Positions 27,691 through 36,621 of a stretch of 64,000 nt of DNA are shown here, piece after piece. The stretch spans positions 3,251,642 to 3,315,641 of the forward strand of contig NZ_CP014844.1 of NCBI RefSeq assembly GCF_001598055.1. Reading direction: 5' to 3'. Position 1 is the first letter of the stretch. Every line of letters starts with the position of its first letter. The translations under genes and the position numbers were made by a program. Under the pieces are notes generated by a model, which saw nothing but the letters and a program-made list of their open reading frames with translations, did not search any database and was not told the DNA's origin. This stretch comes from Cupriavidus nantongensis. GTDB lineage: Bacteria > Pseudomonadota > Gammaproteobacteria > Burkholderiales > Burkholderiaceae.

Positions 27691-28515
27691 CTAGGCCGGT
27701 GCCGCCTGCCGCGGCGGCTGCTCCACGGTCTCGTAGCCCATCGCCTGCACGCCTTCGAGCAGCATCGCATAGGCGGGCGCCACCAGCTCGGCCGGGCCCT
27801 TGACGCCCAGGTCGATATGGCGGCGCGCGAAGCGGTCGCCGCGCTGCACGTCGCCAACCGACGGCAGGCTGAACACGCGGATGCCCGGATGCGCCGCCTC
27901 GACCTTCTCCATCAGCGGGGTCAGCGTCGACTCCGGCGCCTCGAACACGTAGAAGGCCCGCTCCTGCTGCGACACCTGGTGGAACAGGTGCGCATAGTCG
28001 TGGTCCAGCACCCACTCCATCATCGGCCACGCCATCACCGGGAAGCCGGGCATGAAGTGATGGTGGCCGACCGAGAAGCCGGGGATGCGGTTGTAGCTGT
28101 TGGGGATGATGCGCGCGCCCTCGGGGAACTCGCCCATCTTGAAGCGGTGCTGGTTCTCCGGCAGCGTCGGGTCGCCCTTGGCGGGGTCGCCGCCGGCGGT
28201 CTCGGCGATGCGCAGCGCGATCAGTTCGCGCGCTTCGGGATGCAGCACCAGCGGCACGCCCAGCGCCGCGGCCGCGCACTGGCGCGTGTGGTCGTCCGGC
28301 GTGGCGCCGATGCCGCCGGTGCAGAACACCACGTCGGGTCCGGCCAGCGTGCGCCGCAGCGTGGCGGTGATGCGGGCGCGGTCGTCGCCGACGTACTCGG
28401 CCCAGTCCAGCGCCAGGCCGCGTGCGCCCAGCAGTTCGATGGTGCGGCGCAGGTGCTTGTCTTCGCGCCGCCCGGACAGAATCTCGTCGCCAATGACGAT
28501 CAGGCCGAAACCCAT
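27691..28515 (-). CDS. Molybdopterin-binding (CinA N-terminal-like) domain protein
   Basis: A 274-residue protein of the MoCF/CinA-N family. It begins GFGLIVIGDEILSGRREDKH, followed by the phosphate-binding FCTGGIGATPDDHTR near 84-98, with LPENQHRFKMG and IIPNSYNRIPGF. These match stand-alone CinA-N proteins, which are linked to nucleotide or pyridine-nucleotide repair in some bacteria; no C-terminal deamidase domain is present. The exact reaction cannot be assigned. The EI24 gene lies 12 bases upstream, so they probably share a transcript. Confidence 0.85.
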   Translation of the reverse strand: MGFGLIVIGDEILSGRREDKHLRRTIELLGARGLALDWAEYVGDDRARITATLRRTLAGPDVVFCTGGIGATPDDHTRQCAAAALGVPLVLHPEARELIALRIAETAGGDPAKGDPTLPENQHRFKMGEFPEGARIIPNSYNRIPGFSVGHHHFMPGFPVMAWPMMEWVLDHDYAHLFHQVSQQERAFYVFEAPESTLTPLMEKVEAAHPGIRVFSLPSVGDVQRGDRFARRHIDLGVKGPAELVAPAYAMLLEGVQAMGYETVEQPPRQAAPA

Positions 28516-28527
28516 ATTGCCCTCGCT

Positions 28528-29424
28528 TCAGGAGTTTTCGATGCGGCGCACGTCTTGCGGCGCCAGGTCGATGACGTCGCCGCCCGACGACGGCGCCGCA
28601 GGCGGCGCGGGCGGCTGGGCCGGCACCGCGGCGCGCTCGGCCCGCAGCTGCGCCAGCGCGCGCAGGCAGAAATGGCCGAACCACAGCGCCGAGAAAATAA
28701 AGATCAGCACATAGAGCCACAGCGTGCCGGCCAGCACGAACGGGAACAAAAAGATCACCGCCGCCGACGACACCCACAGTATCGTCGGCGCCGAGCCCAG
28801 CAGCCCTACCGCCACGCCGATCACCAGCAGCGGCGTGCGGTGGCGCCGCACCAGGGTCTTGCGCTCCTCGGTGGTGGCGTGGTCGGCGAGCGCGTCATAC
28901 GTCATCACGCGATAGGTCAGCCAGCCCCACAGCACCGGCGGAATCAGCGCAAAGAACGGCGGGATCAGCCACAGCGGCAGCGTCACCAGCACCAGCGACA
29001 GGAACACCACGGTGCTGCCGAGCGAATGGAACACGCTGCCCAGCACGCTGCCGCCGTGGGCCTTGGCCAGGTCGGGGTAGCTGCGCTCCAGGTGGCGCAC
29101 CACCGCCGGCACCGAGAACACGCCGATAAACATCAGCATCGACGCGATCACCAGCGGGATCGCCAGCGCCGCCACGAACAGCGGCGCCACTACCGAGCGC
29201 AACGATTGCAGCCCGAACCAGTCGAGCGCGCTGTAGATCCAGCTGGTCAGCACCGAGCTTTCCAGGAAGCTGCGCGTGGCGCCCATGATGGGGTCCCAGC
29301 CCCACCAGAGCAGCCCACCCCACAGCAGCGTGGCCAGGACGAAAGGCAGCACGGTCAGCATCAGCGTGCGCGGATGCAGCTGGCTGACCAGCGCGCGGCC
29401 AAACGAGCGGAAGATATCGTTCAT
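28528..29424 (-). CDS. EI24 domain membrane protein
   Basis: A 298-residue polytopic inner-membrane protein of the EI24 (Etoposide-induced 2.4/CysZ-like) family. It starts MNDIFRSFGRALVSQLHPRTLMLTVLPF and has six or so hydrophobic segments spread over residues 20-260, with the conserved region around LWLIPPFFALIPPVLWGWLTYRVMTYDALADHAT. The C-terminal 45 residues are Ala/Pro-rich and cytosolic. CysZ relatives transport sulfate, but this group has no assigned substrate. The start at 29424 is preferred over a longer version lacking family similarity. Confidence 0.85.
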   Translation of the reverse strand: MNDIFRSFGRALVSQLHPRTLMLTVLPFVLATLLWGGLLWWGWDPIMGATRSFLESSVLTSWIYSALDWFGLQSLRSVVAPLFVAALAIPLVIASMLMFIGVFSVPAVVRHLERSYPDLAKAHGGSVLGSVFHSLGSTVVFLSLVLVTLPLWLIPPFFALIPPVLWGWLTYRVMTYDALADHATTEERKTLVRRHRTPLLVIGVAVGLLGSAPTILWVSSAAVIFLFPFVLAGTLWLYVLIFIFSALWFGHFCLRALAQLRAERAAVPAQPPAPPAAPSSGGDVIDLAPQDVRRIENS

Positions 29425-29573
29425 GCAGTCGAAGGCAAAACAGGAAAGTCGCGGGGAACCGGTCAGGTCAGCGGGGTGACGTGCCGGCGGCAACCCGGAA
29501 CACTAGCATACGCCGCTTGCCGCCATGGCGCGGCGGCGACCGCCGCGGCTGGAGGATGGCCTCGAATGCGCGG

Positions 29574-30548
29574 TCAGCGCAGCCGCAGCAGCCGCTTGAT
29601 GCCGTACCACTGGTGGGCCAGGAAGCCCGAGCCGTAGTCGTGGCCCTTGCCCACCGGCGGCGGCAGCTGGTCGCGGATGCCGGTGGGATGGTAGGTCTCG
29701 GTGAAGACCGCGGTGCCGAACAGCATGTCCCACCAGGGAAAGATCACGCCGTAGTTGCAGCCGCCCAGCTTTGCCGGCGCACCGTCGGCTTCATGGCCGA
29801 TGCCGACCGCGTGGTGGGTGCGGTGGAAGCGCGGCGAAATCAGCAGCCGCTCGCCGATGGAGCCGAAGTGCAGCCGCAGGTTGGCATGCTGCAGGCTCTG
29901 CAGCAGCTGCGACAGCGCCACCAGCAGCACATACTGCGACGGCTCCACGCCCACGCCCAGCGCCACCAGCGCAAACACCAGGTCGCGCAGCATGTCGTCG
30001 AGCAGGTGGTTGCGGTTGTCGCTCCACAGCGTCATCTGGCGCTGGCTGTGGTGCACCGCATGCAGGTGCCACCACCAGCGGAACGAGTGCGACAGCCGGT
30101 GGTACCAGTAGTCGAGCAGGTCGAACAGCAGCAGGTAGACAAAGAAGCTGACCAGCGGCACCGAGGTCACGCCCGGCCACCAGTCTTCCACATTGATGCG
30201 GTGCCAGCCCATCAGCCGCAGGTGGCCTTCGAGCGCGTCGGTCAGCGGCGCCAGCAGGAAGAACATCGCCAGCCGGAACAGGCCCAGGCGGTGGATCACG
30301 GTGTAGAGGATGTCGGTGCGGATCGCGGCCCGGTCGGCCACGGCTTCGACCGGGCGCCATTTCTCCAGCGGCCCGAGGATCAGCGCCATCACCGCGATCT
30401 GCGCCAGCCCCACCAGCAGCCATTCGGTGCCGGTGAAAGCTTCCTCGGCGTAGCGGCCGAAGCCCAGGTCATAGACCACCGGCAGCACCACGTCCTGGAA
30501 CAGCGTGCCTTCGATCTGGCCGATCCAGCCGTTAAGCGTGTCCCACAT
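29574..30548 (-). CDS. Sterol desaturase/fatty acid hydroxylase family protein
   Basis: A 324-residue membrane-bound di-iron oxygenase. The metal-binding histidine clusters are visible: HRLSH near residue 140, HAVHH near 155 and HRTHH near 240, the HxxxH/HxxHH/HxxHH pattern of the superfamily. Four to five hydrophobic segments lie before and between them. Such enzymes hydroxylate or desaturate lipids; the substrate (fatty acid, hopanoid or other) is not readable here. Its ATG overlaps the stop of the upstream deacetylase (TGATG), indicating coupling. The start at 30548 is chosen for that reason. Confidence 0.88.
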   Translation of the reverse strand: MWDTLNGWIGQIEGTLFQDVVLPVVYDLGFGRYAEEAFTGTEWLLVGLAQIAVMALILGPLEKWRPVEAVADRAAIRTDILYTVIHRLGLFRLAMFFLLAPLTDALEGHLRLMGWHRINVEDWWPGVTSVPLVSFFVYLLLFDLLDYWYHRLSHSFRWWWHLHAVHHSQRQMTLWSDNRNHLLDDMLRDLVFALVALGVGVEPSQYVLLVALSQLLQSLQHANLRLHFGSIGERLLISPRFHRTHHAVGIGHEADGAPAKLGGCNYGVIFPWWDMLFGTAVFTETYHPTGIRDQLPPPVGKGHDYGSGFLAHQWYGIKRLLRLR

Positions 30549-31396
30549 CAGCGTGCGCCCTCCTGTTGTCCGATGGGCCGCGCGATCCAGTCGCGATAGG
30601 CCGGGTGTTCGCGCAGCGTGGCGAAGCAGAAGCCCTTGCGTTCGAGGCCGGTGAGCAGCGGCTCGAGCACCGCCGGCGCCCACGGATCCTGCCGCGACCA
30701 GATGCCCAGGTGCGCCATGGCGATGTCGCCGTCGCGCAGGCCGGCCAGCGCGCGCTGCAGCAGCACGGCGTTGGGATAGCGCTGCGACGACAGCTCATCG
30801 CCCAGGAAGCCCGCCGGGGCCCAGCCGACATGGCGGTAGCCGCATTGCTCGGCCCACTGCAGCGTCTGCGGCGCGGTGCGGCCGCCCGGGGCGCGCCACA
30901 GCGGCACCATCTCGGCACCGGTCATGGCGCGCAGGGCCTCGGCGCTGCGCCGCAATTCCTTGCAGAAGCCGGCCTGGTCCATGGCCACGTCCTGGCCCGC
31001 GCGCGCGCCGAACTGCGGCCGCATGGTCACGTGGCCGGCGCGCACGCTGCGCAGGTAGACATGGTCGAAGGTGTGCGTGCCGAAGGCGTGGCCGTCGGCC
31101 ACCAGCGACTTCCAGTACGGGGCCCACGACGGGTCGAGCGAACCGTCCTTGCGCACCGTCGGCTCGTTGGCCAGGAAGAAGGTGGCGCGGATCTGGTGGC
31201 GCCGCAGGGTGTCGGCGATCAGCTGCGCCTGGCTCATGCTGCCGGTGTCGAAGGTCAGGTAGAGCGTGCCGGCGGGGCAGGCCCTGGCGGCCGGCGCGGC
31301 GGCGGCTTGCGGCGCCAGCGGCAGGCCGCACGCCAGCGCCAGCGCGGCCAGCCACTTGTTGATCGTCGCGGAGCGCAATGCCCTGATCCGTGCCAT
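30548..31396 (-). CDS. Atypical NodB-type polysaccharide deacetylase
   Basis: A 282-residue secreted protein with a signal peptide (KWLAALALACGLPLAPQAAAA) and a NodB-homology fold. Motif 1 reads TFDTGS: the catalytic-base aspartate is present but the following metal-binding aspartate of TFDD is threonine. Motif 2 is HTFDH with both histidines, motif 3 is RAPGG, and a late MAH fits motif 5. The catalytic state is therefore uncertain. Typical relatives remove acetyl groups from cell-wall or surface polysaccharides. It lies 24 bases after the beta-propeller gene and overlaps the hydroxylase gene. Confidence 0.85.
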   Translation of the reverse strand: MARIRALRSATINKWLAALALACGLPLAPQAAAAPAARACPAGTLYLTFDTGSMSQAQLIADTLRRHQIRATFFLANEPTVRKDGSLDPSWAPYWKSLVADGHAFGTHTFDHVYLRSVRAGHVTMRPQFGARAGQDVAMDQAGFCKELRRSAEALRAMTGAEMVPLWRAPGGRTAPQTLQWAEQCGYRHVGWAPAGFLGDELSSQRYPNAVLLQRALAGLRDGDIAMAHLGIWSRQDPWAPAVLEPLLTGLERKGFCFATLREHPAYRDWIARPIGQQEGAR

Positions 31397-31420
31397 GGTC
31401 CCTGCCCTGCCCGCTTTGCG

Positions 31421-32407
31421 TCAGAACAGCGGCGCGCGCGTGCGGAAATAGATGCCGTGCGGCGAGCGCCCGACCCGCACGGTCTTGACCAGCTTGCGGC
31501 TGGCGACGTCGACCAGCCCGACCGAGCGCGCCCAGCGGAAGGTCACCCACAGGGTCTTGCCGTCGGCGGTCAGTTCCATGTCGTCCGGGCCCGGCGGCAG
31601 GCCGGTGATGTCGCCGACCTTGCTCAGCGTCTGCTGGTCGATGATGCTGATGCTGCCGGTGACGCGGTTGCTGAGGAACAGGTGGCGCCGGTCGCCGACG
31701 GCGCGGAAGTTGTGCGCGCCCTTGCCGGTCTGGATCTGCTTGACCACGGTGCGGGTGCGCCAGTCGATCACGGCCACGTAGTCGGCGCCGGTCATGCCGA
31801 CCAGCAGGTATTTCTGGTCGGGCGTGACCCAGATCCCCGCCGGCGCCGAACCGGTTTCCATGCGCCACATCACGTTCTGCGTGACCAGGTCGATGGCGGC
31901 CACTTCGTTGGAATCCTGCAGCGTGATGAAGGCGATGCGGCTGTCGGCGGTAAAGGCGATATGGCTGGGGGTCTTGGCCAGGGGATACTGCTTGGCCAGC
32001 TTCAGCGCCTTGCCGTCCCAGCGGTACACGTCGACGCGGTCGAGCCGGTTGCCGGTGGCGACAAACCACTTCTGGTCCGGCGAGAAGCCGATCTGGTACG
32101 GGTCGTCGATATTGGGCACGTGCTGCTGGACCTTGCCCGTGACCGGGTCCAGGAACACCAGGTCGTTGCCGACCGCATTGGCGACGATCAGCGACTTGTC
32201 GTCGGGCGTGGCGATCAGGTGGTGGGGTTCCTTGCCGATCGGGAAGGTCTCGAGCACCTTCTGCGTGTCCTTGTCGATCAGCGTGACGGTGGCATCACCC
32301 GAATTGAGGATCACCACCACCTCCGCCCGAGCCGGAACCGCCATCAGGCCCAGCGCGAACGCGCCCGCCGTGATCCCACCAGCCACCCACCGCCGCAATG
32401 CGAACAT
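31421..32407 (-). CDS. Periplasmic YVTN-type beta-propeller protein
   Basis: A 328-residue protein starting with a signal peptide (MFALRRWVAGGITAGAFALGLMAVPARA). Then come about seven repeats of 40-45 residues, each with a D-xx-T-x-KV or SPDGK-like element (PDDKSLIVAN, SPDQKWFVAT, TADSRIAFIT, TPDQKYLLVG, TADGKTLWVT). This is the YVTN/cytochrome-d1-like propeller. No haem or quinone ligand motif is evident, so it may be a binding or scaffold protein. The start at 32407 gives a standard signal peptide, and a TAGAAT lies about 32 bases upstream. Confidence 0.85.
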   Translation of the reverse strand: MFALRRWVAGGITAGAFALGLMAVPARAEVVVILNSGDATVTLIDKDTQKVLETFPIGKEPHHLIATPDDKSLIVANAVGNDLVFLDPVTGKVQQHVPNIDDPYQIGFSPDQKWFVATGNRLDRVDVYRWDGKALKLAKQYPLAKTPSHIAFTADSRIAFITLQDSNEVAAIDLVTQNVMWRMETGSAPAGIWVTPDQKYLLVGMTGADYVAVIDWRTRTVVKQIQTGKGAHNFRAVGDRRHLFLSNRVTGSISIIDQQTLSKVGDITGLPPGPDDMELTADGKTLWVTFRWARSVGLVDVASRKLVKTVRVGRSPHGIYFRTRAPLF

Positions 32408-32438
32408 AAGACCCGCTACCAGAAGAACTGAATCGGCG

Positions 32439-32444
32439 ATTCTA
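32439..32444 (-). promoter_or_regulatory. Candidate -10 element of the beta-propeller gene cluster
   Basis: TAGAAT on the minus strand, about 32 bases before the beta-propeller start codon. No good -35 is present. It would drive the three-gene unit beta-propeller, deacetylase, hydroxylase. Confidence 0.35.
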
Positions 32445-32548
32445 ACGTTTGGCCGGCTAATTCCGCTGACGTCGCGGCTGGCGGCGGACAAGAATTTGGC
32501 AGATTGTTGCGCCGGCACGACCATTTACCGACATGCCGGCGCGCGGCC

Positions 32549-35500
32549 TCAGCGCTGCATCGATTCCCACACCTTCTGCAGCCGCTTGACCGACATCGGC
32601 ACCGGCGTGCGCAGCTCCTGGGCGAACAGCGCGATGCGCAGCTCTTCCAGCATCCAGCGGAATTCCTCCAGCCGCGCATCCTCGCCGCCGCGGCCCTGGG
32701 TGCGCAACTGCTTCTCGGCCCGCTGCCACTGCTGCACCAGCGGCGCCATCTCCTGCATGCGCTGGCTGTCGCGGGCCGGATCGCCCTTGAGCTTGTCGAC
32801 GCGCATGGCGATGCCCTTCAGGTAGCGCGGGAAATGCACCAGCTGCGTGTACGGGGTTTCGTCGATAAAGCGCTTGCCCATCAGCCGGCCGAGCTGGGCC
32901 TCCATGTCCGCATAGGCGCCGGGGAACGGCTTGGCCTGCAGCAGCTTGCGCGGCAGCCCGGCGTATTCGGCCAGGATCGCGCCCGCCAGCCGCGCGATTT
33001 CCTGCGCCAGCAGCGACAGCCGGGTCCGCCCTTCGTCCTTGCGGGCATTGAATTCGGCGTCGTTGCGCGGCAGCGGCGCCTGCATGCAGGCGCGCTCCAG
33101 CGCCAGCATCACGATCTGCTCGCGCAGCATCTCCTGCGTGCCCAGCGTCATGTACTGCATCGCCATCTGCTGCAGCCCGGGGATGTTCTTCTCGATGAAC
33201 TTGACCTGCTCGCGCAGCTGCAGCGCGAACAGCCGGCGCAAACCCAGGTGGTGGATGCGGGCCGCTTCCTGCGGATCGTCGAAGACTTCGACGTCGCAGT
33301 GCGTGCCGCGATCGACCAGCGCCGGATAGCCGAACAGGGTCTGGCTGCCCTTGCGGATCTCGAGCAGCTCCGGCAGCTCGCCGAAGCTCCAGCCGGTCAG
33401 TCCCTCATACTTGCCAGGCTCCGCCGCGGCCAGCGCAGGCGCCTGTTCCGTTGCCTGCCCCGGGGCCTGGGCGGCGGCGGCCTGGGCCGCGGCCTGCGCC
33501 GCCACTCGCTGGAACGACTGCTGCGCCTGTCCGCCCAGCTCGGCGCGCAGCTGGGCCAGGTTGCGGCCCATGTCGAGCTGGCGCCCGTGCTCGTCGATCA
33601 CCTTGAAGTTCATCGCGTGGTGCGCGGGCAGCGTTTCCAGCTTGAAGTCGGCACGCCGCACCATGGTGCCGGTCTGCTCGCGGATATCTGCGATCAGCAC
33701 GTCCAGCAGCTCGCCTTCGCCAAACGGCTGGCGCGCGACGAAGCCGGCGGCATAGTCCGGCAGCGGCACGCAGTGGCGGCGCAGCTTCTGCGGCAGCGAC
33801 TTGAGCAGCAGGTGCACCTTTTCCTTGATCATGCCCGGCACCAGCCAGTCGGCGCGTTCGGGGCGCACCTGGTTGAGCGCGTACAGCGGCACGGTCAGGG
33901 TCACGCCGTCGCGGTGGCTGCCGGGCTCGAAGTGGTAGGTCAGGCCCATGTCCACGCCGGCCACGGCCATGGTCTTGGGAAACAGGTCGGTGGTGATGCC
34001 GGCGGCCTCGTGCCGCATCAGCTCGTCGCGGTTCAGGTACAGCAGCTTGCGGTCGTGCGCGCTCTCGGCCTGGTACCACTGCTCGAACGCGGCCTGCTGG
34101 CAGATGTCGGCGGGAATCGCGCGGTCGTAGAAGGCGTAGATCAGCTCGTCGTCGACCAGCACGTCCTGGCGCCGCGACTTGTGCTCCAGGTTCTCGATCT
34201 CGCGCACCAGGCGCTGGTTGTGCGCAAAGAACGGCAGGCGCGTGTCGAACTCGCCCTCGACCAGCGCGCGGCGGATAAACAGCTCGCGCGCCTCGCGCGG
34301 GTTCATCGGGCCGTAGTGCACGCGGCGGTGCTGGTAGACCACCAGCCCGTACAGCGTGGCGCGCTCCAGCGCCAGTACCTGGCCGGCCTTCTTCTCCCAG
34401 TGCGGATCGCTCCAGCTGACCTTGAGCAGGTGGCGGCCCACCTGCTCGAGCCATTCGGGCTCGACGCGTGCCAGCGTGCGCGCGAACAGCCGGCTGGTCT
34501 CGACCAGCTCGGCGGCGACCACCCAGCGCCCGACCTTGCGCGCGATCAGCGAGCCCGGCCACAGGTGGAACTTGATGCCGCGCGCGCCCAGGTATTCGCG
34601 GCCCTTGCCGTCGCCGTCCTCGATGCGGCAGCCGACGTTGCCGAGCAGGCCGGTCAGCAGCGCCTTGTGCACCTGCTCGTAGGTCGGCTCGCTGTCGTTC
34701 AGGCGCCAGCCCTGCTCGGTCACCGTGGTCAGCAGCTGGGAATGCACGTCGCGCCATTCGCGCAGCCGCAGGTGCGACAGGAAGTGCGCGCGGCACTGGT
34801 CCTGCAGCTGGCGGTTGGACTTCTTGTGCGCGACCGCGTCCTCGAACCACTTCCACAGCCGGACCCAGCCCAGGAACTCGGACTTCTCGTCCATGAACTT
34901 GCGATGGGCCTGGTCGGCGGCTTCCTGCGCTTCCTGCGGGCGCTCGCGCGGGTCCTGCACCGACAGCGCGCTGGCGATGATCAGCACCTCGCGCAGGCAC
35001 TGGTGCTCGCGCGCGGCCAGGATCATGCGCGCCACACGCGGGTCGAGCGGCAGCTTGGCCAGCTGGCGGCCGGTGCCGGTCAGCTGGTTGGCGTCGTCGA
35101 CCGCGCCCAGCTCCTGCAGCAGCTGGTAGCCGTCGGCGACCGCGCGGCCCAGCGGCGGCTCGATGAACGGGAACGACTCGATATCGGTCAGCCGCAGCGC
35201 CTTCATGCGCAGGATCACCGCGGCCAGCGACGAGCGCAGGATTTCAGGGTCGGTAAAGCGCGGCCGGCCGGTGAAGTCGGATTCTTCGTACAGCCGGATG
35301 CAAACCCCGTTGGCGACCCGGCCGCAGCGGCCGGCGCGCTGGTTGGCGGCGGCCTGCGAAATCGCCTCGACCTGCAGCTGCTCGACCTTGTTGCGGTACG
35401 AATAGCGCTTGACGCGCGCCAGCCCGGTGTCGACCACGTAGCGAATGCCCGGCACCGTCAGCGAGGTTTCGGCGACGTTGGTCGCCAGCACGATGCGCCG

Positions 35501-36598
35501 GGCATTCGATGGCTTGAACACCCGCTCCTGCTCCTGCACCGACAGCCGCGCGAACAGCGGCAGGATCTCGGTATGCGGCGGGTGGTGCTTGCGCAGCGCC
35601 TCGGCGGCCTCGCGGATCTCGCGCTCGCCGGGCAGGAACACCAGCACGTCGCCGGGGCCGGCGCGGCACAGTTCGTCGACGGCATCGACGATGCCGTCGT
35701 ACAGGTCGCGCTCGCGCGCCTGCGGGCTGCGCGGCGCGCCGGCTGCGGGCGCGTCGTCGGCGATCGGGCGGTAGCGCACCTCCACCGGGTACAGCCGGCC
35801 GCTGACCTCGATCACCGGCGCCGGCTTGTCGCCCGTGGCGAAATGCCGGGCAAAGCGCTGCGCGTCGATGGTGGCCGAGGTGATGATCACCTTCAGGTCT
35901 GGCCGCTTGGGCAGGATCTGGCGCAGGTAGCCGATCAGGAAGTCGATGTTGAGGCTGCGCTCGTGCGCCTCGTCGATGATCAGCGTGTCGTAGGCGCGCA
36001 GCAGCGGGTCGTTCTGGGTTTCGGCGAGCAGGATGCCGTCGGTCATCAGCTTGACCGACGCGCCCGACGACATGGTGTCGTTGAAGCGCACCTGGTAGCC
36101 CACGTGCTCGCCCAATGGCGTGCCCAGTTCCTGCGCGATGCGCTTGGCGGTCGAGGTCGCGGCGATGCGGCGCGGCTGGGTGTGGCCGATCAGCCCCCCG
36201 CCCTCGCGGCCGGGACCGCGCCCGATCGACAGGCAGATCTTGGGCAGCTGCGTGGTCTTGCCCGAACCGGTCTCGCCGGAAACGATCACCACCTGGTTGG
36301 CCAGCAGCGCCGCGGCGATCTCGTCGCGGCGCGCCGATACCGGCAGGGCTTCGGGGAAGGTGATCGGCGGCAGCGGGTTGACCGGGCGCGGTGGCCGCGG
36401 CGGGCGCGCGGCGCGTGGCTGACGCTGGCCGTCCTCGGCGGCAGGCCGCGCACCGGCCGGCCTGGCCGGGCCGGGCCGCTGCGGCCGGGCCGTGCCGGGC
36501 GCCGGGCGGGACTGGGTGGAGGAGGCAGGCTGGCCGGCACCGGCGCGCTGGCGCGGCGACACCGGTGGTTTGGGCTTGACGGGGCGTTGTTCTGACAT
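32549..36598 (-). CDS. hrpA: ATP-dependent RNA helicase HrpA
   Basis: A large DEAH-box RNA helicase of 1349 residues. The first 75 residues are Pro/Arg/Ala-rich and disordered. Walker A GETGSGKTT is at 108-116 and the DEAH motif (IIDEAHERSL) near 207, followed by SATIDAQRFARHF, RIVLATNVAETSLTVPGI and the QRAGRCGR motif VI. The HA2, OB-fold and the long HrpA-specific DUF3418 region follow. Its bacterial role is in mRNA processing and stalled-ribosome rescue in E. coli relatives. The ATG is only eight bases from a -10-like element. Confidence 0.95.
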   Translation of the reverse strand: MSEQRPVKPKPPVSPRQRAGAGQPASSTQSRPAPGTARPQRPGPARPAGARPAAEDGQRQPRAARPPRPPRPVNPLPPITFPEALPVSARRDEIAAALLANQVVIVSGETGSGKTTQLPKICLSIGRGPGREGGGLIGHTQPRRIAATSTAKRIAQELGTPLGEHVGYQVRFNDTMSSGASVKLMTDGILLAETQNDPLLRAYDTLIIDEAHERSLNIDFLIGYLRQILPKRPDLKVIITSATIDAQRFARHFATGDKPAPVIEVSGRLYPVEVRYRPIADDAPAAGAPRSPQARERDLYDGIVDAVDELCRAGPGDVLVFLPGEREIREAAEALRKHHPPHTEILPLFARLSVQEQERVFKPSNARRIVLATNVAETSLTVPGIRYVVDTGLARVKRYSYRNKVEQLQVEAISQAAANQRAGRCGRVANGVCIRLYEESDFTGRPRFTDPEILRSSLAAVILRMKALRLTDIESFPFIEPPLGRAVADGYQLLQELGAVDDANQLTGTGRQLAKLPLDPRVARMILAAREHQCLREVLIIASALSVQDPRERPQEAQEAADQAHRKFMDEKSEFLGWVRLWKWFEDAVAHKKSNRQLQDQCRAHFLSHLRLREWRDVHSQLLTTVTEQGWRLNDSEPTYEQVHKALLTGLLGNVGCRIEDGDGKGREYLGARGIKFHLWPGSLIARKVGRWVVAAELVETSRLFARTLARVEPEWLEQVGRHLLKVSWSDPHWEKKAGQVLALERATLYGLVVYQHRRVHYGPMNPREARELFIRRALVEGEFDTRLPFFAHNQRLVREIENLEHKSRRQDVLVDDELIYAFYDRAIPADICQQAAFEQWYQAESAHDRKLLYLNRDELMRHEAAGITTDLFPKTMAVAGVDMGLTYHFEPGSHRDGVTLTVPLYALNQVRPERADWLVPGMIKEKVHLLLKSLPQKLRRHCVPLPDYAAGFVARQPFGEGELLDVLIADIREQTGTMVRRADFKLETLPAHHAMNFKVIDEHGRQLDMGRNLAQLRAELGGQAQQSFQRVAAQAAAQAAAAQAPGQATEQAPALAAAEPGKYEGLTGWSFGELPELLEIRKGSQTLFGYPALVDRGTHCDVEVFDDPQEAARIHHLGLRRLFALQLREQVKFIEKNIPGLQQMAMQYMTLGTQEMLREQIVMLALERACMQAPLPRNDAEFNARKDEGRTRLSLLAQEIARLAGAILAEYAGLPRKLLQAKPFPGAYADMEAQLGRLMGKRFIDETPYTQLVHFPRYLKGIAMRVDKLKGDPARDSQRMQEMAPLVQQWQRAEKQLRTQGRGGEDARLEEFRWMLEELRIALFAQELRTPVPMSVKRLQKVWESMQR

Positions 36599-36606
36599 TG
36601 GCCGGG

Positions 36607-36614
36607 ATTATAAT
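36607..36614. promoter_or_regulatory. Shared palindromic -10 of divergent hrpA and argA
   Basis: ATTATAAT within the palindrome GGATTATAATCC provides TATAAT on both strands (plus 36609-36614, minus 36612-36607). The argA ATG is eight bases from the plus -10 and the hrpA ATG nine bases from the minus -10. A TTGTTC at 36587-36592 with a 16-base spacer could be the argA -35. Neither gene has a Shine-Dalgarno site, so both transcripts look leaderless. Confidence 0.65.
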
Positions 36615-36621
36615 CCGCGGC

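Noticed and set aside
32504..36595. A 1363-residue plus-strand open frame opposite hrpA
   Set aside because: Very long but produced by GC-rich third positions of the hrpA gene. No domains are seen, and hrpA has a full set of helicase motifs.
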